From positions 1 to 64,000 of the forward strand of contig CAIQJF010000004.1 in the NCBI GenBank assembly GCA_903872075.1: a stretch of 64,000 nucleotides of DNA. Direction: 5' to 3'. This DNA is from an uncultured Caulobacteraceae bacterium (lineage in GTDB: Bacteria > Pseudomonadota > Alphaproteobacteria > Caulobacterales > Caulobacteraceae). How positions within the stretch are numbered: the first letter of the stretch is position 1; the number at the start of each line of letters is the position of its first letter. The notes below the pieces were generated by a model. It saw nothing but the letters and a program-made list of their open reading frames with translations, was not told the DNA's origin and made no database searches. Position numbers and translations under genes: made by a program. This document shows, piece by piece, positions 16,571 through 24,988 of this stretch.

Positions 16571-17788
16571 ATGGCTGATTTCGGCGGCGAAGACACCACC
16601 GCATTCCGCGCCGAGGCGCGCGACTGGCTGACCGCCAACTTCCCCGCCTCGCTCAAGGGCAAGGGCGCCATGATCTACGCCGAGGCGGCCACGCCCCAGA
16701 GCGCGGACTTCAAGGCCTGGACCAAGGCAATGGGCGAGAAGGGTTGGGGCGTCGCGACCTGGCCCAAGGCCTATGGCGGCGGCGGCCTGTCCAAGGCCGA
16801 GGCGCGCGTCCTGCAGCAGGAAATGAACGCCATCGGCGCCTGGAGCCCGATCGGCGGCATGGGCGTGATGATGTTCGGCCCCACCCTGCTCGAGTATGGC
16901 AACGAGGCCCAGAAGCAGGAGCACATCCCCAAGATCGCCACGGCGGAAATCCGCTGGTGCCAGGGCTTCTCAGAGCCGGGCGCCGGCTCCGACCTGGCCT
17001 CCCTGCAGACCAAGTGCGAGGACAAGGGCGATCACTGGCTGGTCAACGGCCAGAAGATCTGGACCTCCGGCGCCCAGTGGGCCGACTGGTGCTTCTGCCT
17101 GGTCCGCACCGACACCACCAAGAAGCATGAGGGCATCAGCTTCCTGCTGATCGACATGCGCACGCCGGGTGTCGAGACCCGCCCGATCCGCCTGATCAGC
17201 GGCAACTCGCCGTTCTGCGAGACCTTCTTCACCGACGTGAAGGTGCCGAAGGAAAACCTCGTCGGCCCCCTCGGCGGCGGCTGGACGATCGCCAAGCGTC
17301 TGCTGCAGCATGAACGCAGCGGCCTGGCCGGCGGCGGCGGCGGCGGACGGGGCAACCTGTTCACCGGACCGATCAGCGACCTCGCCAAGGCCTATGTGGG
17401 CGTGGACAGCGCCGGCCGCATCGACGACGCCGACATGCGCTCGCGCATCACCCAGCACGAGATCGAGGCCCGGGCCTTCCAGCTCACCGCCCTTCGGTCC
17501 ATGAGCGAGGCGAAGTCCAACTCCGGACCCAATACCACCACCTCGATCATGAAGAACGCCGGCACCAAGGTCGCCCAGGACCGTCACGAGTTGACCCTCG
17601 AGATCCTCGGCAATCAGGGCCTGGGCTGGGATGGCGAGGACTTCAAGGCCGAGGAACTGGCCGCCGTGCGCGGCTGGCTGGGCGGCAAGGCCTTCACCAT
17701 CTACGGCGGCTCGGCCGAGATTCAGAACAACATCATCTCCAAGCGGATCCTCGACCTCCCCGATCCGCTCTCCCCCACCAAAGCTTAA
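16571..17788 (+). CDS. Acyl-CoA dehydrogenase (paralogue 3)
   Basis: A 405-residue ACAD very similar to paralogues 1 and 2, with WCQGFSEPGAGSDLAS in the FAD domain, LLQHERSGLAGG (helix-G Glu) and TIYGGSAEIQNN near the C-terminus. A glycine-rich loop (AGGGGGGRGN) around residue 255 replaces the shorter loop of paralogue 2. Spacing to the neighbours is 30 bp upstream and 23 bp downstream, so it is mid-operon. Tandem duplication of an ancestral fadE explains genes 1-3. Confidence 0.92.
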   Translation: MADFGGEDTTAFRAEARDWLTANFPASLKGKGAMIYAEAATPQSADFKAWTKAMGEKGWGVATWPKAYGGGGLSKAEARVLQQEMNAIGAWSPIGGMGVMMFGPTLLEYGNEAQKQEHIPKIATAEIRWCQGFSEPGAGSDLASLQTKCEDKGDHWLVNGQKIWTSGAQWADWCFCLVRTDTTKKHEGISFLLIDMRTPGVETRPIRLISGNSPFCETFFTDVKVPKENLVGPLGGGWTIAKRLLQHERSGLAGGGGGGRGNLFTGPISDLAKAYVGVDSAGRIDDADMRSRITQHEIEARAFQLTALRSMSEAKSNSGPNTTTSIMKNAGTKVAQDRHELTLEILGNQGLGWDGEDFKAEELAAVRGWLGGKAFTIYGGSAEIQNNIISKRILDLPDPLSPTKA

Positions 17789-17811
17789 GAGACCAGGAAG
17801 AAGAACACGCC

Positions 17812-18948
17812 ATGGCCGTACTGAACGAAGAACAATCGATGCTGCGGGACGCCGCCCGCACCTGGACGCGCGAAAAGTCGCCGGTGACCGCCTTCCGCAA
17901 GGTCCGCGATTCCGGAGCCCCGCTGGGCTACGATCCCGCCGCCTTCGCCGAAATGGCCGAAATGGGCTGGACCGGCGTCATCATCCCCGAAGAGTACGGC
18001 GGATCGGATTTCGGCTATCTCAGCCTCGGCCTCATCCTCGAGGAAACCGGCCGCACCCTGACGGCCTCGCCGATCCTCGCCTCGGCCCTGGCCGGCGCCA
18101 GCGCCATCATCCTCGGCGGCACGGACGCCCAGAAGGAAGCCTGGCTGCCGAAGATCGCGTCCGGCGAGACCGTCGCCACCCTGGCCGTCGATGAAGGCGC
18201 TCACCATCGCCCCAACCATGTGGCCGTTTCGGCGACGAACAAGGGCGCCGGCTATACCCTGTCGGGGACCAAGACCTTCGTGCTGGAAGGCATGGCGGCC
18301 GGCGTGTTCGTCGTGTCGGCGCGCACCAGCGGCGACGTGGACGACAAGTTCGGCGTAAGCCTGTTCCTGGTCCCGGCCGACGCCAAGGGCGTCAGCCGCA
18401 AGGCCCTCAAGCTCGCCGACTCCCGCGGCGCGGCGATCGTGACCTTCGACAACGTCGAGCTGGGCGCCGACGCCCGCCTTGGCGCCGAGAGCCAGGGCTA
18501 CGAGCTGCTGGAACAGACCCTCGACCGCGCCCGCGCCGGCCTCTGCGCCGAAATGCTCGGCTCGGCCGTGCAGGCCTTCGAAACCACCCTCGACTACCTC
18601 AAGACCCGCGTGCAGTTCGGCCAGGTGATCGGCGCCTTCCAGGCGCTGCAGCACCGCGCGGCCAAGATGTTCACCGATCTGGAACTGGCGCGCTCCTGCG
18701 TCGAGGCGGCTCTGACGGCGATCGACAACAACGCCCCGGACACCGCCGAGTTGGTCTCCCTGGCCAAGGCCAAGATGGGCGACACCCTGCACTTGGTGTC
18801 CAATGAAATGGTTCAGATGCACGGCGGCATCGGCATGACCGACGCCCACGATGCGGGCCTCTATCTCAAGCGCGCCCGGGCGACCGAAGCCACCTACGGC
18901 GGTCAGGCCTACCACCGCGACCGCTACGCCCGTCTCCAGGGCTATTGA
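17812..18948 (+). CDS. Acyl-CoA dehydrogenase-like subunit lacking the usual catalytic Glu
   Basis: A 378-residue ACAD-fold protein, more distant from the three upstream paralogues. The core motif WTGVIIPEEYGGSDFG and the FAD-binding region are present. Helix G reads TLDRARAG, with Asp where the others have Glu (QHERSG), and the C-terminal loop reads YGGQAYHRD, with no Glu at the medium-chain position either. The tail MHGGIGMTDAHDAG is otherwise typical. In heterotetrameric ACADs one subunit lacks the base and the partner supplies it, so this may be the structural partner of paralogue 2 or 3. It is the last gene of the operon, followed by a strong hairpin. Confidence 0.88.
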   Translation: MAVLNEEQSMLRDAARTWTREKSPVTAFRKVRDSGAPLGYDPAAFAEMAEMGWTGVIIPEEYGGSDFGYLSLGLILEETGRTLTASPILASALAGASAIILGGTDAQKEAWLPKIASGETVATLAVDEGAHHRPNHVAVSATNKGAGYTLSGTKTFVLEGMAAGVFVVSARTSGDVDDKFGVSLFLVPADAKGVSRKALKLADSRGAAIVTFDNVELGADARLGAESQGYELLEQTLDRARAGLCAEMLGSAVQAFETTLDYLKTRVQFGQVIGAFQALQHRAAKMFTDLELARSCVEAALTAIDNNAPDTAELVSLAKAKMGDTLHLVSNEMVQMHGGIGMTDAHDAGLYLKRARATEATYGGQAYHRDRYARLQGY

Positions 18949-18956
18949 TCGTCAGC

Positions 18957-18987
18957 GGCGGCGATCCGGTCTTTCCGGTTCGCCGCC
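18957..18987. terminator. Hairpin terminator, probably bidirectional
   Basis: GGCGGCGA-T-CCGG, loop TCTTT, CCGG-T-TCGCCGCC forms a 12-bp stem with one T-T mismatch, starting nine bases after the acyl-CoA dehydrogenase stop. It lies between that plus-strand operon and a minus-strand small gene ending at 19002. There is no U-tract, as is common in high-GC bacteria. Confidence 0.5.
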
Positions 18988-19001
18988 AGCGGCCTTACGC
19001 C

Positions 19002-19130
19002 TCAGGTCTTCTTGCCGCCGGACGGCTTGGCCGGCGTCACAATGAAACGCGACGCCTCCGGCGCCGGAGCGGCCTTGGCCTGCTTCGGCTTGCGGGCTTC
19101 CTTGTTGCCGCGCTGATCCCTGTTGCCCAT
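19002..19130 (-). CDS. Short basic protein, 42 residues
   Basis: A short frame starting ATG at 19130, beginning MGNRDQRGNKEARKPKQAKA and ending PSGGKKT. It is rich in Lys, Arg, Ala and Pro and probably disordered. A GGATAG stretch precedes the start. Proteins opening MGNRDQRGNKE with a lysine-rich body are, from memory, a recurrent small family in Caulobacterales, which supports it as a real gene although the function is unknown. It is convergent with the acyl-CoA dehydrogenase operon. Confidence 0.65.
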   Translation of the reverse strand: MGNRDQRGNKEARKPKQAKAAPAPEASRFIVTPAKPSGGKKT

Positions 19131-19201
19131 CGGGCTATCCTTGTCTGCGCGCCGCGGCGCGCGTTGCGTGGCCGTCCGCGGGTTGCGGTCGTCCGGCCCG
19201 T

Positions 19202-19390
19202 TCAGAAGTAGCCGGACTCGCCTTCGACCCGGACCTGCACAACCCGGCCCTGACCGACGGCGGCGCGGGCGAGTTTGGTAGCGGAGGCGACGACCTCGGC
19301 CTTGTCCCGGGCCCGGTTGGAGAAACGTCCCTCGTGCTCAACGGCCCAGGCGCCGTCGTGTTTGACGATCCGAAAGATCAAAGCTGACAT
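19202..19390 (-). CDS. Small DUF2188-like protein
   Basis: A 62-residue protein, MSALIFRIVKHDGAWAVEHE at the start, with a helix KAEVVASATKLARAAVGQG and a terminal strand VVQVRVEGESGY. The layout (strand, WAV-E-G turn, Ala-rich helix, strand) matches DUF2188-like small proteins. It starts at 19390 with GGAG nine bases upstream. It stands alone, about 70 bp upstream of the 42-residue gene on the same strand. The function is unknown. Confidence 0.7.
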   Translation of the reverse strand: MSALIFRIVKHDGAWAVEHEGRFSNRARDKAEVVASATKLARAAVGQGRVVQVRVEGESGYF

Positions 19391-19570
19391 GATGGGGCTC
19401 CGCCGACGCTGTTCGCCGGCTGCGTCACTATGCGCCCTAACGCCGGCAAACGCGAGGGCGCCTCATCGCACCCGCCGACCATGTAACTTTTCCGGAGTGG
19501 CGAAGCGCAGCGGGGGTGTGTATTTCGCCGTTGACAAGAACCTTTTGCATTCGAGAGGCATTATACGGTC

Positions 19571-20266
19571 GTGACCGGTCTCCCATCGCCGCGCTCCAAG
19601 CGAGTCAAGGCCGCCGTCCTCGTCGCCGGTCTTCTCTGGCCGCTGTCGACGCACGCCCAGACGCCGGCGCAGCTTCAGGCCGCCGTGGCGCCAATGGCCG
19701 CTCAGTCGTCGGCGGACTACAGGATCGGGCCGCTCGACAAACTCAACATCGTCGTCTTCCAGGTGAAGGACCTGTCCATCGACAACCTTCAGGTGGACGC
19801 CAACGGCAGGGTCCTTCTGCCGCTGATCGGAGGTGTCGAGGCCCGGGGCAAGACCACCACGGAACTCTCCAACGAGATCGCCGCCCGGCTGAGCGCCCAG
19901 TACCTGCAGTCGCCGCAAGTGTCCGTGACCGTGGCCGACACCGCCAGCCAGAAGGTGACTGTGGAGGGCGCCGTGAACGACGCCGGGGTGTTTGAACTCA
20001 AGGGCCGCACGAGTCTGCTGGAGGCCGTCGCCCGGGCCAAGGGGCTCTCCAAGGCGGCCAACACTCACCGGGTCGCGATCATCCGCAACGTCGACGGCTC
20101 GCCCCACTCGGCCACCTTCGACCTTGCGGCGATCAGCGCCGGCAAAGCCAGGAACCCGGAAGTGATCGCCAACGATGTGGTCATCGTAGACACATCGAAG
20201 TCCAAATCCTTCTGGCACGGGATGGTCGAAGTGATCCCGGCCTTCTATCTGTTCACCTTCCTCTAG
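19571..20266 (+). CDS. Polysaccharide export protein, Wza/GumB family
   Basis: A 231-residue exported protein with a signal peptide (AVLVAGLLWPLSTHAQ), a poly-export domain starting ADYRIGPLDKLNIVVFQ, and one SLBB-type domain (VTVEGAVNDAGVFELKG). It would be the outer-membrane polysaccharide secretin subunit. Unlike classical Wza there is no lipobox cysteine at the cleavage site. It has a GTG start, with GAGAGG 12 nt upstream and a TTGACA element at 19531-19536 as a possible -35 box. It heads an export operon with the Wzc-like gene 20 bp downstream. Confidence 0.88.
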   Translation: MTGLPSPRSKRVKAAVLVAGLLWPLSTHAQTPAQLQAAVAPMAAQSSADYRIGPLDKLNIVVFQVKDLSIDNLQVDANGRVLLPLIGGVEARGKTTTELSNEIAARLSAQYLQSPQVSVTVADTASQKVTVEGAVNDAGVFELKGRTSLLEAVARAKGLSKAANTHRVAIIRNVDGSPHSATFDLAAISAGKARNPEVIANDVVIVDTSKSKSFWHGMVEVIPAFYLFTFL

Positions 20267-20286
20267 CCGGCGAATTCACCTCTCTC

Positions 20287-22605
20287 ATGCCCAGACCGCC
20301 CGGCTCGACGAACGACCCTCGCCGCGGACCACCGCGCCTCGGCAGCGTCGCCGCCCTCCCCGTCGCCCAGTCCCCGACCCTCGTCCAGGTCGGCTGGCAG
20401 CCCGAACCGCGCGGCGACGCCGGGGCGACACCGGTGGATGTCGCGGGTCTGTGGCGCATCGTCGTCAAACACGCCGGCATCATCGGCCTGGGCGTGGCCA
20501 TAGCCCTGACGGTCGGGGCGGCGGTCACCTTGCTGACCCGCCCGACCTACACCGCCCGCGCCACCCTGCAGATCGACCGAGAAGGGGTGAAGGTCGTCAA
20601 CGCCGGCGAACAGACGCCGGTCGACAATCTCAGCGAGGAGTTCTTCCAGACCCAGTATGGCCTGCTACGCAGCCGCGCCCTGGCGGCGCGTGTCGCCGAG
20701 AGCCTGGACCTGACCCGGGACGACCGTTTCATCCTGGCCATGACCTCGCAGCGGCGAGGCGCCGCCAAACCGCTGTCGACCGACGCCCGCCGCAAGGCCG
20801 TCATCGATCTGCTGCAGGCCAACGAGGGGGTGACCCCGGAACGCGGCTCGCGCCTGGTGGCGGTGACCTTCAACAGCCCCAGTGCGACGCTGTCATCGCG
20901 CGTCGCCAACGCGTTTGCCGAAAACTTCATCGCCGCGGCGCTCGACCGGCGGTTCGAGTCCTCCTCCTACGCCCGGGACTTCCTCGAAAAGCGCCTCGGC
21001 CAGGTCAAGGCGAAGCTGGAAGAGAGCGAACGCGACCTCGTGGCCTACGCGGCCAGCCAGCAGATCATCCAGCTGCCGACCTCCGGTCAGACTGGCCAGA
21101 ACGAGACCGGTCCGTCGCTGGCGTCGGCCAACCTGGAGGCATTCAACACCGCCCTGGCCACGGCGCGCACCGAGCGGATCAGGGCCGAACAGAAATGGCG
21201 CCAGGCCCAGACGGCCACGGGCGTCGGCCTCACCGATATCCTGCAAAGCCCCACGTTCCAGACCCTGAGCCAGGAGCACGCCAAGCTGGCGGCCGAATAT
21301 CAGGACAAGCTGCGGATCTATAAGCCCGACTATCCGGACATGGTTCAGCTCCGCGCGCGGGTGGAGGAGACCCAGCGCCAGCTCGATCTGGAAGCCGGGA
21401 ATGTGCGTCAGTCCCTACGCGCCCAGTACGAAGCCGCCCTGGCCAATGAGCACGCGCTCGGCGCCCAGGTGAATGGACTCAAGTCGTCCGTGCTCGACCT
21501 GCGCGGCCGGTCGATCCGCTACACCATCCTCCAGCGCGAGGTGGACACCAACCGGACGCTCTACGACGGCCTCCTCCAGCGCTACAAGGAAGTCGGCGTC
21601 GCGGGCGGGGTGTCGGACAACAACATCTCCATCGTCGACCGCGCCGAGGCGCCGACCAGGCCGTCCCACCCGCGCCCCCTGGTCAACATGGCCCTGGCGC
21701 TCCTGGCGGGGCTCAGCCTGGGCGGACTGATGGCCTTCATCCGCGAGGCGTTCGACCAGTCCCTGCGGTCACCGGCCGACGTGGAAGCCGGCCTGGACCT
21801 GTCGCTGCTCGGCTCTATTCCCAGGCTCAAGAAGGGCCTGACGCCGAAGGAGGCGCTGGCCGACAGCCGCTCGCATATGGCCGAGGCCTACCACGCCCTG
21901 CGCTCGGCCCTGCAGTTCTCGACCGCCGATGGCCTGCCCAAGACCCTGCTGGTCACCAGCCTGTCGCCCGGCGGCGGCAAGACCACCACGGCCTTCGCCA
22001 TCGCCCAGTACGTGGCCCGTCTGGGCTTCCGCGTTCTGCTGGTCGACGCCGACCTGCGCAGCCCCTCGCTGCGTCAACTCATCGGCGTCGAGGGCAATCT
22101 GGGACTCTCAAGCCTGCTGACCGGCGGAGCGGTGCTCAAGGAGGCCGCCCAGCCCACCGAGTTCCCCAACCTGTTCGTGGTCACCGCCGGACCGCACGCG
22201 CCAAATCCGGCCGAACTGCTGGCCGGGTCACGGCTGCAGATGCTGGTGGCCGAAGCCGTGGCGGTGTTCGACATGGTCGTGTTCGACGGCCCGCCGATCA
22301 TGGGTCTGGCCGACGCGCCGATGATCGGCTCAGTGGTGGCGGGGTACCTGCTGGTGATCGAGGCCGGACGCACCACCCGCGCCCAGGTGCGCGAAGCGTT
22401 GCGCCGGAGGTCACTGGGCGGCGCCCATGTGCTCGGCGGGGTCCTCACAAAGTACCGCATGCGCCGCGATCCCTATGGCTACGGGTATGGCTATGGATAC
22501 GGCTACGGCTTTTCCTATGGCGACCCGCCCAAGGACGCGGCCAACACCGACCGACCCGGGCTTGGCGGTGTGGTCGACCAGGCCCGCCGGCTGATCTCGC
22601 GCTAA
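20287..22605 (+). CDS. Wzc/GumC-type chain-length regulator with BY-kinase domain
   Basis: A 772-residue inner-membrane polysaccharide co-polymerase fused to a bacterial tyrosine kinase. It has Wzz domains flanked by membrane helices (about 55-75 and 465-490), long coiled coils between, then the kinase: Walker A SPGGGKTTT (K565), Walker A' LLVDADLRSPS and Walker B MVVFDGPPIMG. The C-terminus holds a tyrosine cluster written as six consecutive Tyr-Gly pairs followed by FSY (Y730-Y744), presumably the autophosphorylation tail. It works with the Wza-like gene just upstream to control polymer length and export. Confidence 0.92.
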   Translation: MPRPPGSTNDPRRGPPRLGSVAALPVAQSPTLVQVGWQPEPRGDAGATPVDVAGLWRIVVKHAGIIGLGVAIALTVGAAVTLLTRPTYTARATLQIDREGVKVVNAGEQTPVDNLSEEFFQTQYGLLRSRALAARVAESLDLTRDDRFILAMTSQRRGAAKPLSTDARRKAVIDLLQANEGVTPERGSRLVAVTFNSPSATLSSRVANAFAENFIAAALDRRFESSSYARDFLEKRLGQVKAKLEESERDLVAYAASQQIIQLPTSGQTGQNETGPSLASANLEAFNTALATARTERIRAEQKWRQAQTATGVGLTDILQSPTFQTLSQEHAKLAAEYQDKLRIYKPDYPDMVQLRARVEETQRQLDLEAGNVRQSLRAQYEAALANEHALGAQVNGLKSSVLDLRGRSIRYTILQREVDTNRTLYDGLLQRYKEVGVAGGVSDNNISIVDRAEAPTRPSHPRPLVNMALALLAGLSLGGLMAFIREAFDQSLRSPADVEAGLDLSLLGSIPRLKKGLTPKEALADSRSHMAEAYHALRSALQFSTADGLPKTLLVTSLSPGGGKTTTAFAIAQYVARLGFRVLLVDADLRSPSLRQLIGVEGNLGLSSLLTGGAVLKEAAQPTEFPNLFVVTAGPHAPNPAELLAGSRLQMLVAEAVAVFDMVVFDGPPIMGLADAPMIGSVVAGYLLVIEAGRTTRAQVREALRRRSLGGAHVLGGVLTKYRMRRDPYGYGYGYGYGYGFSYGDPPKDAANTDRPGLGGVVDQARRLISR

Positions 22606-23745
22606 ATGCGCGGACCGGCGCGCCGCATGGACACCGCCGCGCCGCGCAAGTTCTCCGCATCGGATGGCCTGGCCGCGGTCGCCGGGCTGGTCCTGGCCGG
22701 CGTCGTGATCTGGACGGCCAGCGACAGCCCCGACCCCGACCCCAGTCTCGCCACGGCTCTCTCGCGGCTCGCCGGCGATCCACTGGACACCGACGCCCTG
22801 CGGGTCGTCGGCCTTGACCGCGCATGGCGGGGCGACATCCGCGGCGCGACCCGCCTGCTCAGCTTCGTCGAAAGCCGCACCTGGCGCGATGGCCCCGCCG
22901 AAGTCTGGCTGCTCGGTCACCGTCTGGACCGGCACGACTACGATGGCGCCCTGAAGGCCGCCGATTCCCTGTTGCGCCGGGACCCGGACGGCGAGGTGCG
23001 GCCGGTCCTGTTCCCTGCCCTGACCGCCCTGGCCGCCTATCCCGAGGCCCGTCCGGCCCTGTCGGCGCGCCTGGCGAAGTCGCCCTGGTGGCGCGACCGA
23101 TTCCTGACCTTCCTCGCGACGCATGGTGAGGCGGTCGGCGCGCGCCGGGTGTTCGCCGACCTCGCCGGCGGCCCCACCCCGCCATCGCCGGACGACTATG
23201 CGCCGTTCATCAACCGCCTCGTCGCCGATCAGGACCATGCCGGGGCGCTGGCGGCGTGGCGCGAGATCGCCCGGCCGCCGGGTGGCGCGAGCGACAACCT
23301 GGCCTTCTCAGACGTCTCCGACCACACGCCCTTCACCTGGAGTCCAGCCGCCGGAGTCGGCGCGACCAGCGAGACGACCGCGCTCGGCGGCGCGACAACG
23401 CTTCGAACGGACTACGACGGCTTTTCGACCCCCGACCTGCCCTCCCGACTGCTGGTCCTGGCGCCCGGGTCTTACCGCCTGACCTGGCGGGACAAAGTCG
23501 CGGGGACCTCCGATCGGCTCACGTGGCGTCTGCGCTGCGCCGACACCGGCCGGGTGATCGGTCAGGCGCAGACCTCGCCCGGCGAGACGCCGGCCGGCGG
23601 AGCCTGGGTCGAGAAAAGCCTGACGGCCGAGGTCCCGGCGGACTCCTGCCGGGCCCAGTGGCTGGAGCTCGCAGCCTCGCCGGGCGAGCGGCGCGCGCCG
23701 GGAACCCTCTGGTCGACCGGCATGACCCTGAGGTCAGGACCTTAA
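22606..23745 (+). CDS. Hypothetical membrane-anchored protein of the polysaccharide cluster
   Basis: A 379-residue protein whose ATG abuts the Wzc stop, so it is translated with the export genes. It has one N-terminal membrane helix (AAVAGLVLAGVVIWTA), an Ala-rich helical repeat region with TPR-like character (about residues 45-215), and a C-terminal beta-sandwich-like region (LLVLAPGSYRLTWRDKV) with two cysteines. The layout suggests a periplasmic scaffold acting in polymer assembly, but I recognise no named family. The last ~160 residues may be a carbohydrate-binding-like domain, which is inference. Confidence 0.7.
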   Translation: MRGPARRMDTAAPRKFSASDGLAAVAGLVLAGVVIWTASDSPDPDPSLATALSRLAGDPLDTDALRVVGLDRAWRGDIRGATRLLSFVESRTWRDGPAEVWLLGHRLDRHDYDGALKAADSLLRRDPDGEVRPVLFPALTALAAYPEARPALSARLAKSPWWRDRFLTFLATHGEAVGARRVFADLAGGPTPPSPDDYAPFINRLVADQDHAGALAAWREIARPPGGASDNLAFSDVSDHTPFTWSPAAGVGATSETTALGGATTLRTDYDGFSTPDLPSRLLVLAPGSYRLTWRDKVAGTSDRLTWRLRCADTGRVIGQAQTSPGETPAGGAWVEKSLTAEVPADSCRAQWLELAASPGERRAPGTLWSTGMTLRSGP

Positions 23746-23752
23746 AGTCGCC

Positions 23753-24988
23753 TCAGCGCGATCCGCCGCCGCTCAGCAAGGTCCAGACGGTCCGCAGGCA
23801 GACCTGGACGTCCAGACCCAGAGAGAAATTCTTCAGGTAAAACAGGTCATAGGCCAGCTTGACCCGCGTCTCGGCCAGGTCCGCCGCATAGCCCGCCCGC
23901 ACCTGGGCCCAGCCGGTGATGCCCGGCCGGACGAGCTGGCGATAGGCGAAGGCGGGTTCCTCGCGCGCATAGGTCTCGGCCAGAACCGGCTGCTCCGGAC
24001 GCGGGCCGACCAGGCTCATCTCACCCACCAGCACATTCCAAAGCTGCGGCAGCTCGTCGATGTGGCTGCGCCGCAGCCACCGGCCATAGGGTGTGATCCG
24101 GTCGTCCTTCACGGCGGTGGCGATCTGCGGTCCGGCCGGCGCCGCCGCGCGCATGGTCCGGATCTTCAGGATATTGAACGTCCGCGCGCCCTGACCGACC
24201 CGGGACTGGGCGAAGAACATGGGTCGCCCCATCGTGAGCAACACGCCAACCGCGGCCAGAAGGATCACCGGCAGGGCGAGGGGCAGCAGAACCACCGACG
24301 CGGCGATGTCGATCAACCGCTTGGCGCTGCGGTAGCTGGTCAGCCCGCCCTCGGGCAGATGGTCGAGGTCAAAGTGGGCGATCGCCACCACACCGTGGAC
24401 CTCCTCGAGATAGTCGGTGACGTGCCTGACCCGCTTGCCCGACAGCAGGGCGCGGGAAACGACCGCCGCCAGCTCCGGCGGCGGCTCGCCTGGGAACGCA
24501 ACCAGCAGCAGGTCATAGGGCCGGATCGAGGCGCCCGGGTCGGTGATCGGCTCGCAGCCGAGGGCGGGCGCCTCCAGCTCCGGGCTCCACGGGCCGAGCA
24601 CGCCCACCCGGGGGCGGGAGGCCTGCTGCCGGATCAGCACCACCGCCCCGCCCAGCAGGAGGGAAGCCGGCACGCCGGTGAGAAGCATGGGAATGGAATA
24701 GTAGTTGCGCGAGACCAGCATGATCAGCGCGAGCACGCCATGGGCGCCGAGCGCTCGGGCGAACACGCCGGAGAGGCGCTGGTCCAGGCGCCCGCCGAGC
24801 CGCGTGGCGCTGACCATCACGGCGAGATTGGCCAGGGTGTTCAGAACGGCGTGCGCGAACACCGGCGGATTGATGAAGGGGCGCCAGACGCCATGAAAGG
24901 CCGCCAGCCCATAGACCAGAGGCATGGCCAGGGCGGCCAGAGCGATAGCGCTCGCCGTGGCGGCGGACGGCGCGCGGCCGGTGGTCAA
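23753..24988 (-). CDS. Initiating sugar-1-phosphate transferase (ExoY/WcaJ type)
   Basis: Transfers a sugar phosphate to undecaprenyl phosphate to start exopolysaccharide repeat units. The 411 residues have about four N-terminal helices and a nucleotide-binding-like middle, then the bacterial sugar transferase domain from about residue 218: SAKRLIDIAASVVLLPLA, FNILKIRTMR, LRRSHIDELPQLWNVLVGEMSLVGPRP and RPGITGWAQVRAGYA. It is convergent with the export operon and overlaps rmlD by 4 nt upstream. The sugar specificity is not visible. Confidence 0.9.
   Translation of the reverse strand: MTTGRAPSAATASAIALAALAMPLVYGLAAFHGVWRPFINPPVFAHAVLNTLANLAVMVSATRLGGRLDQRLSGVFARALGAHGVLALIMLVSRNYYSIPMLLTGVPASLLLGGAVVLIRQQASRPRVGVLGPWSPELEAPALGCEPITDPGASIRPYDLLLVAFPGEPPPELAAVVSRALLSGKRVRHVTDYLEEVHGVVAIAHFDLDHLPEGGLTSYRSAKRLIDIAASVVLLPLALPVILLAAVGVLLTMGRPMFFAQSRVGQGARTFNILKIRTMRAAAPAGPQIATAVKDDRITPYGRWLRRSHIDELPQLWNVLVGEMSLVGPRPEQPVLAETYAREEPAFAYRQLVRPGITGWAQVRAGYAADLAETRVKLAYDLFYLKNFSLGLDVQVCLRTVWTLLSGGGSR

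Noticed and set aside
22471-22520. Tyr-Gly ladder as a sign of a structural repeat protein
   Set aside because: It sits at the end of a full BY-kinase and matches the known autophosphorylation tail position.
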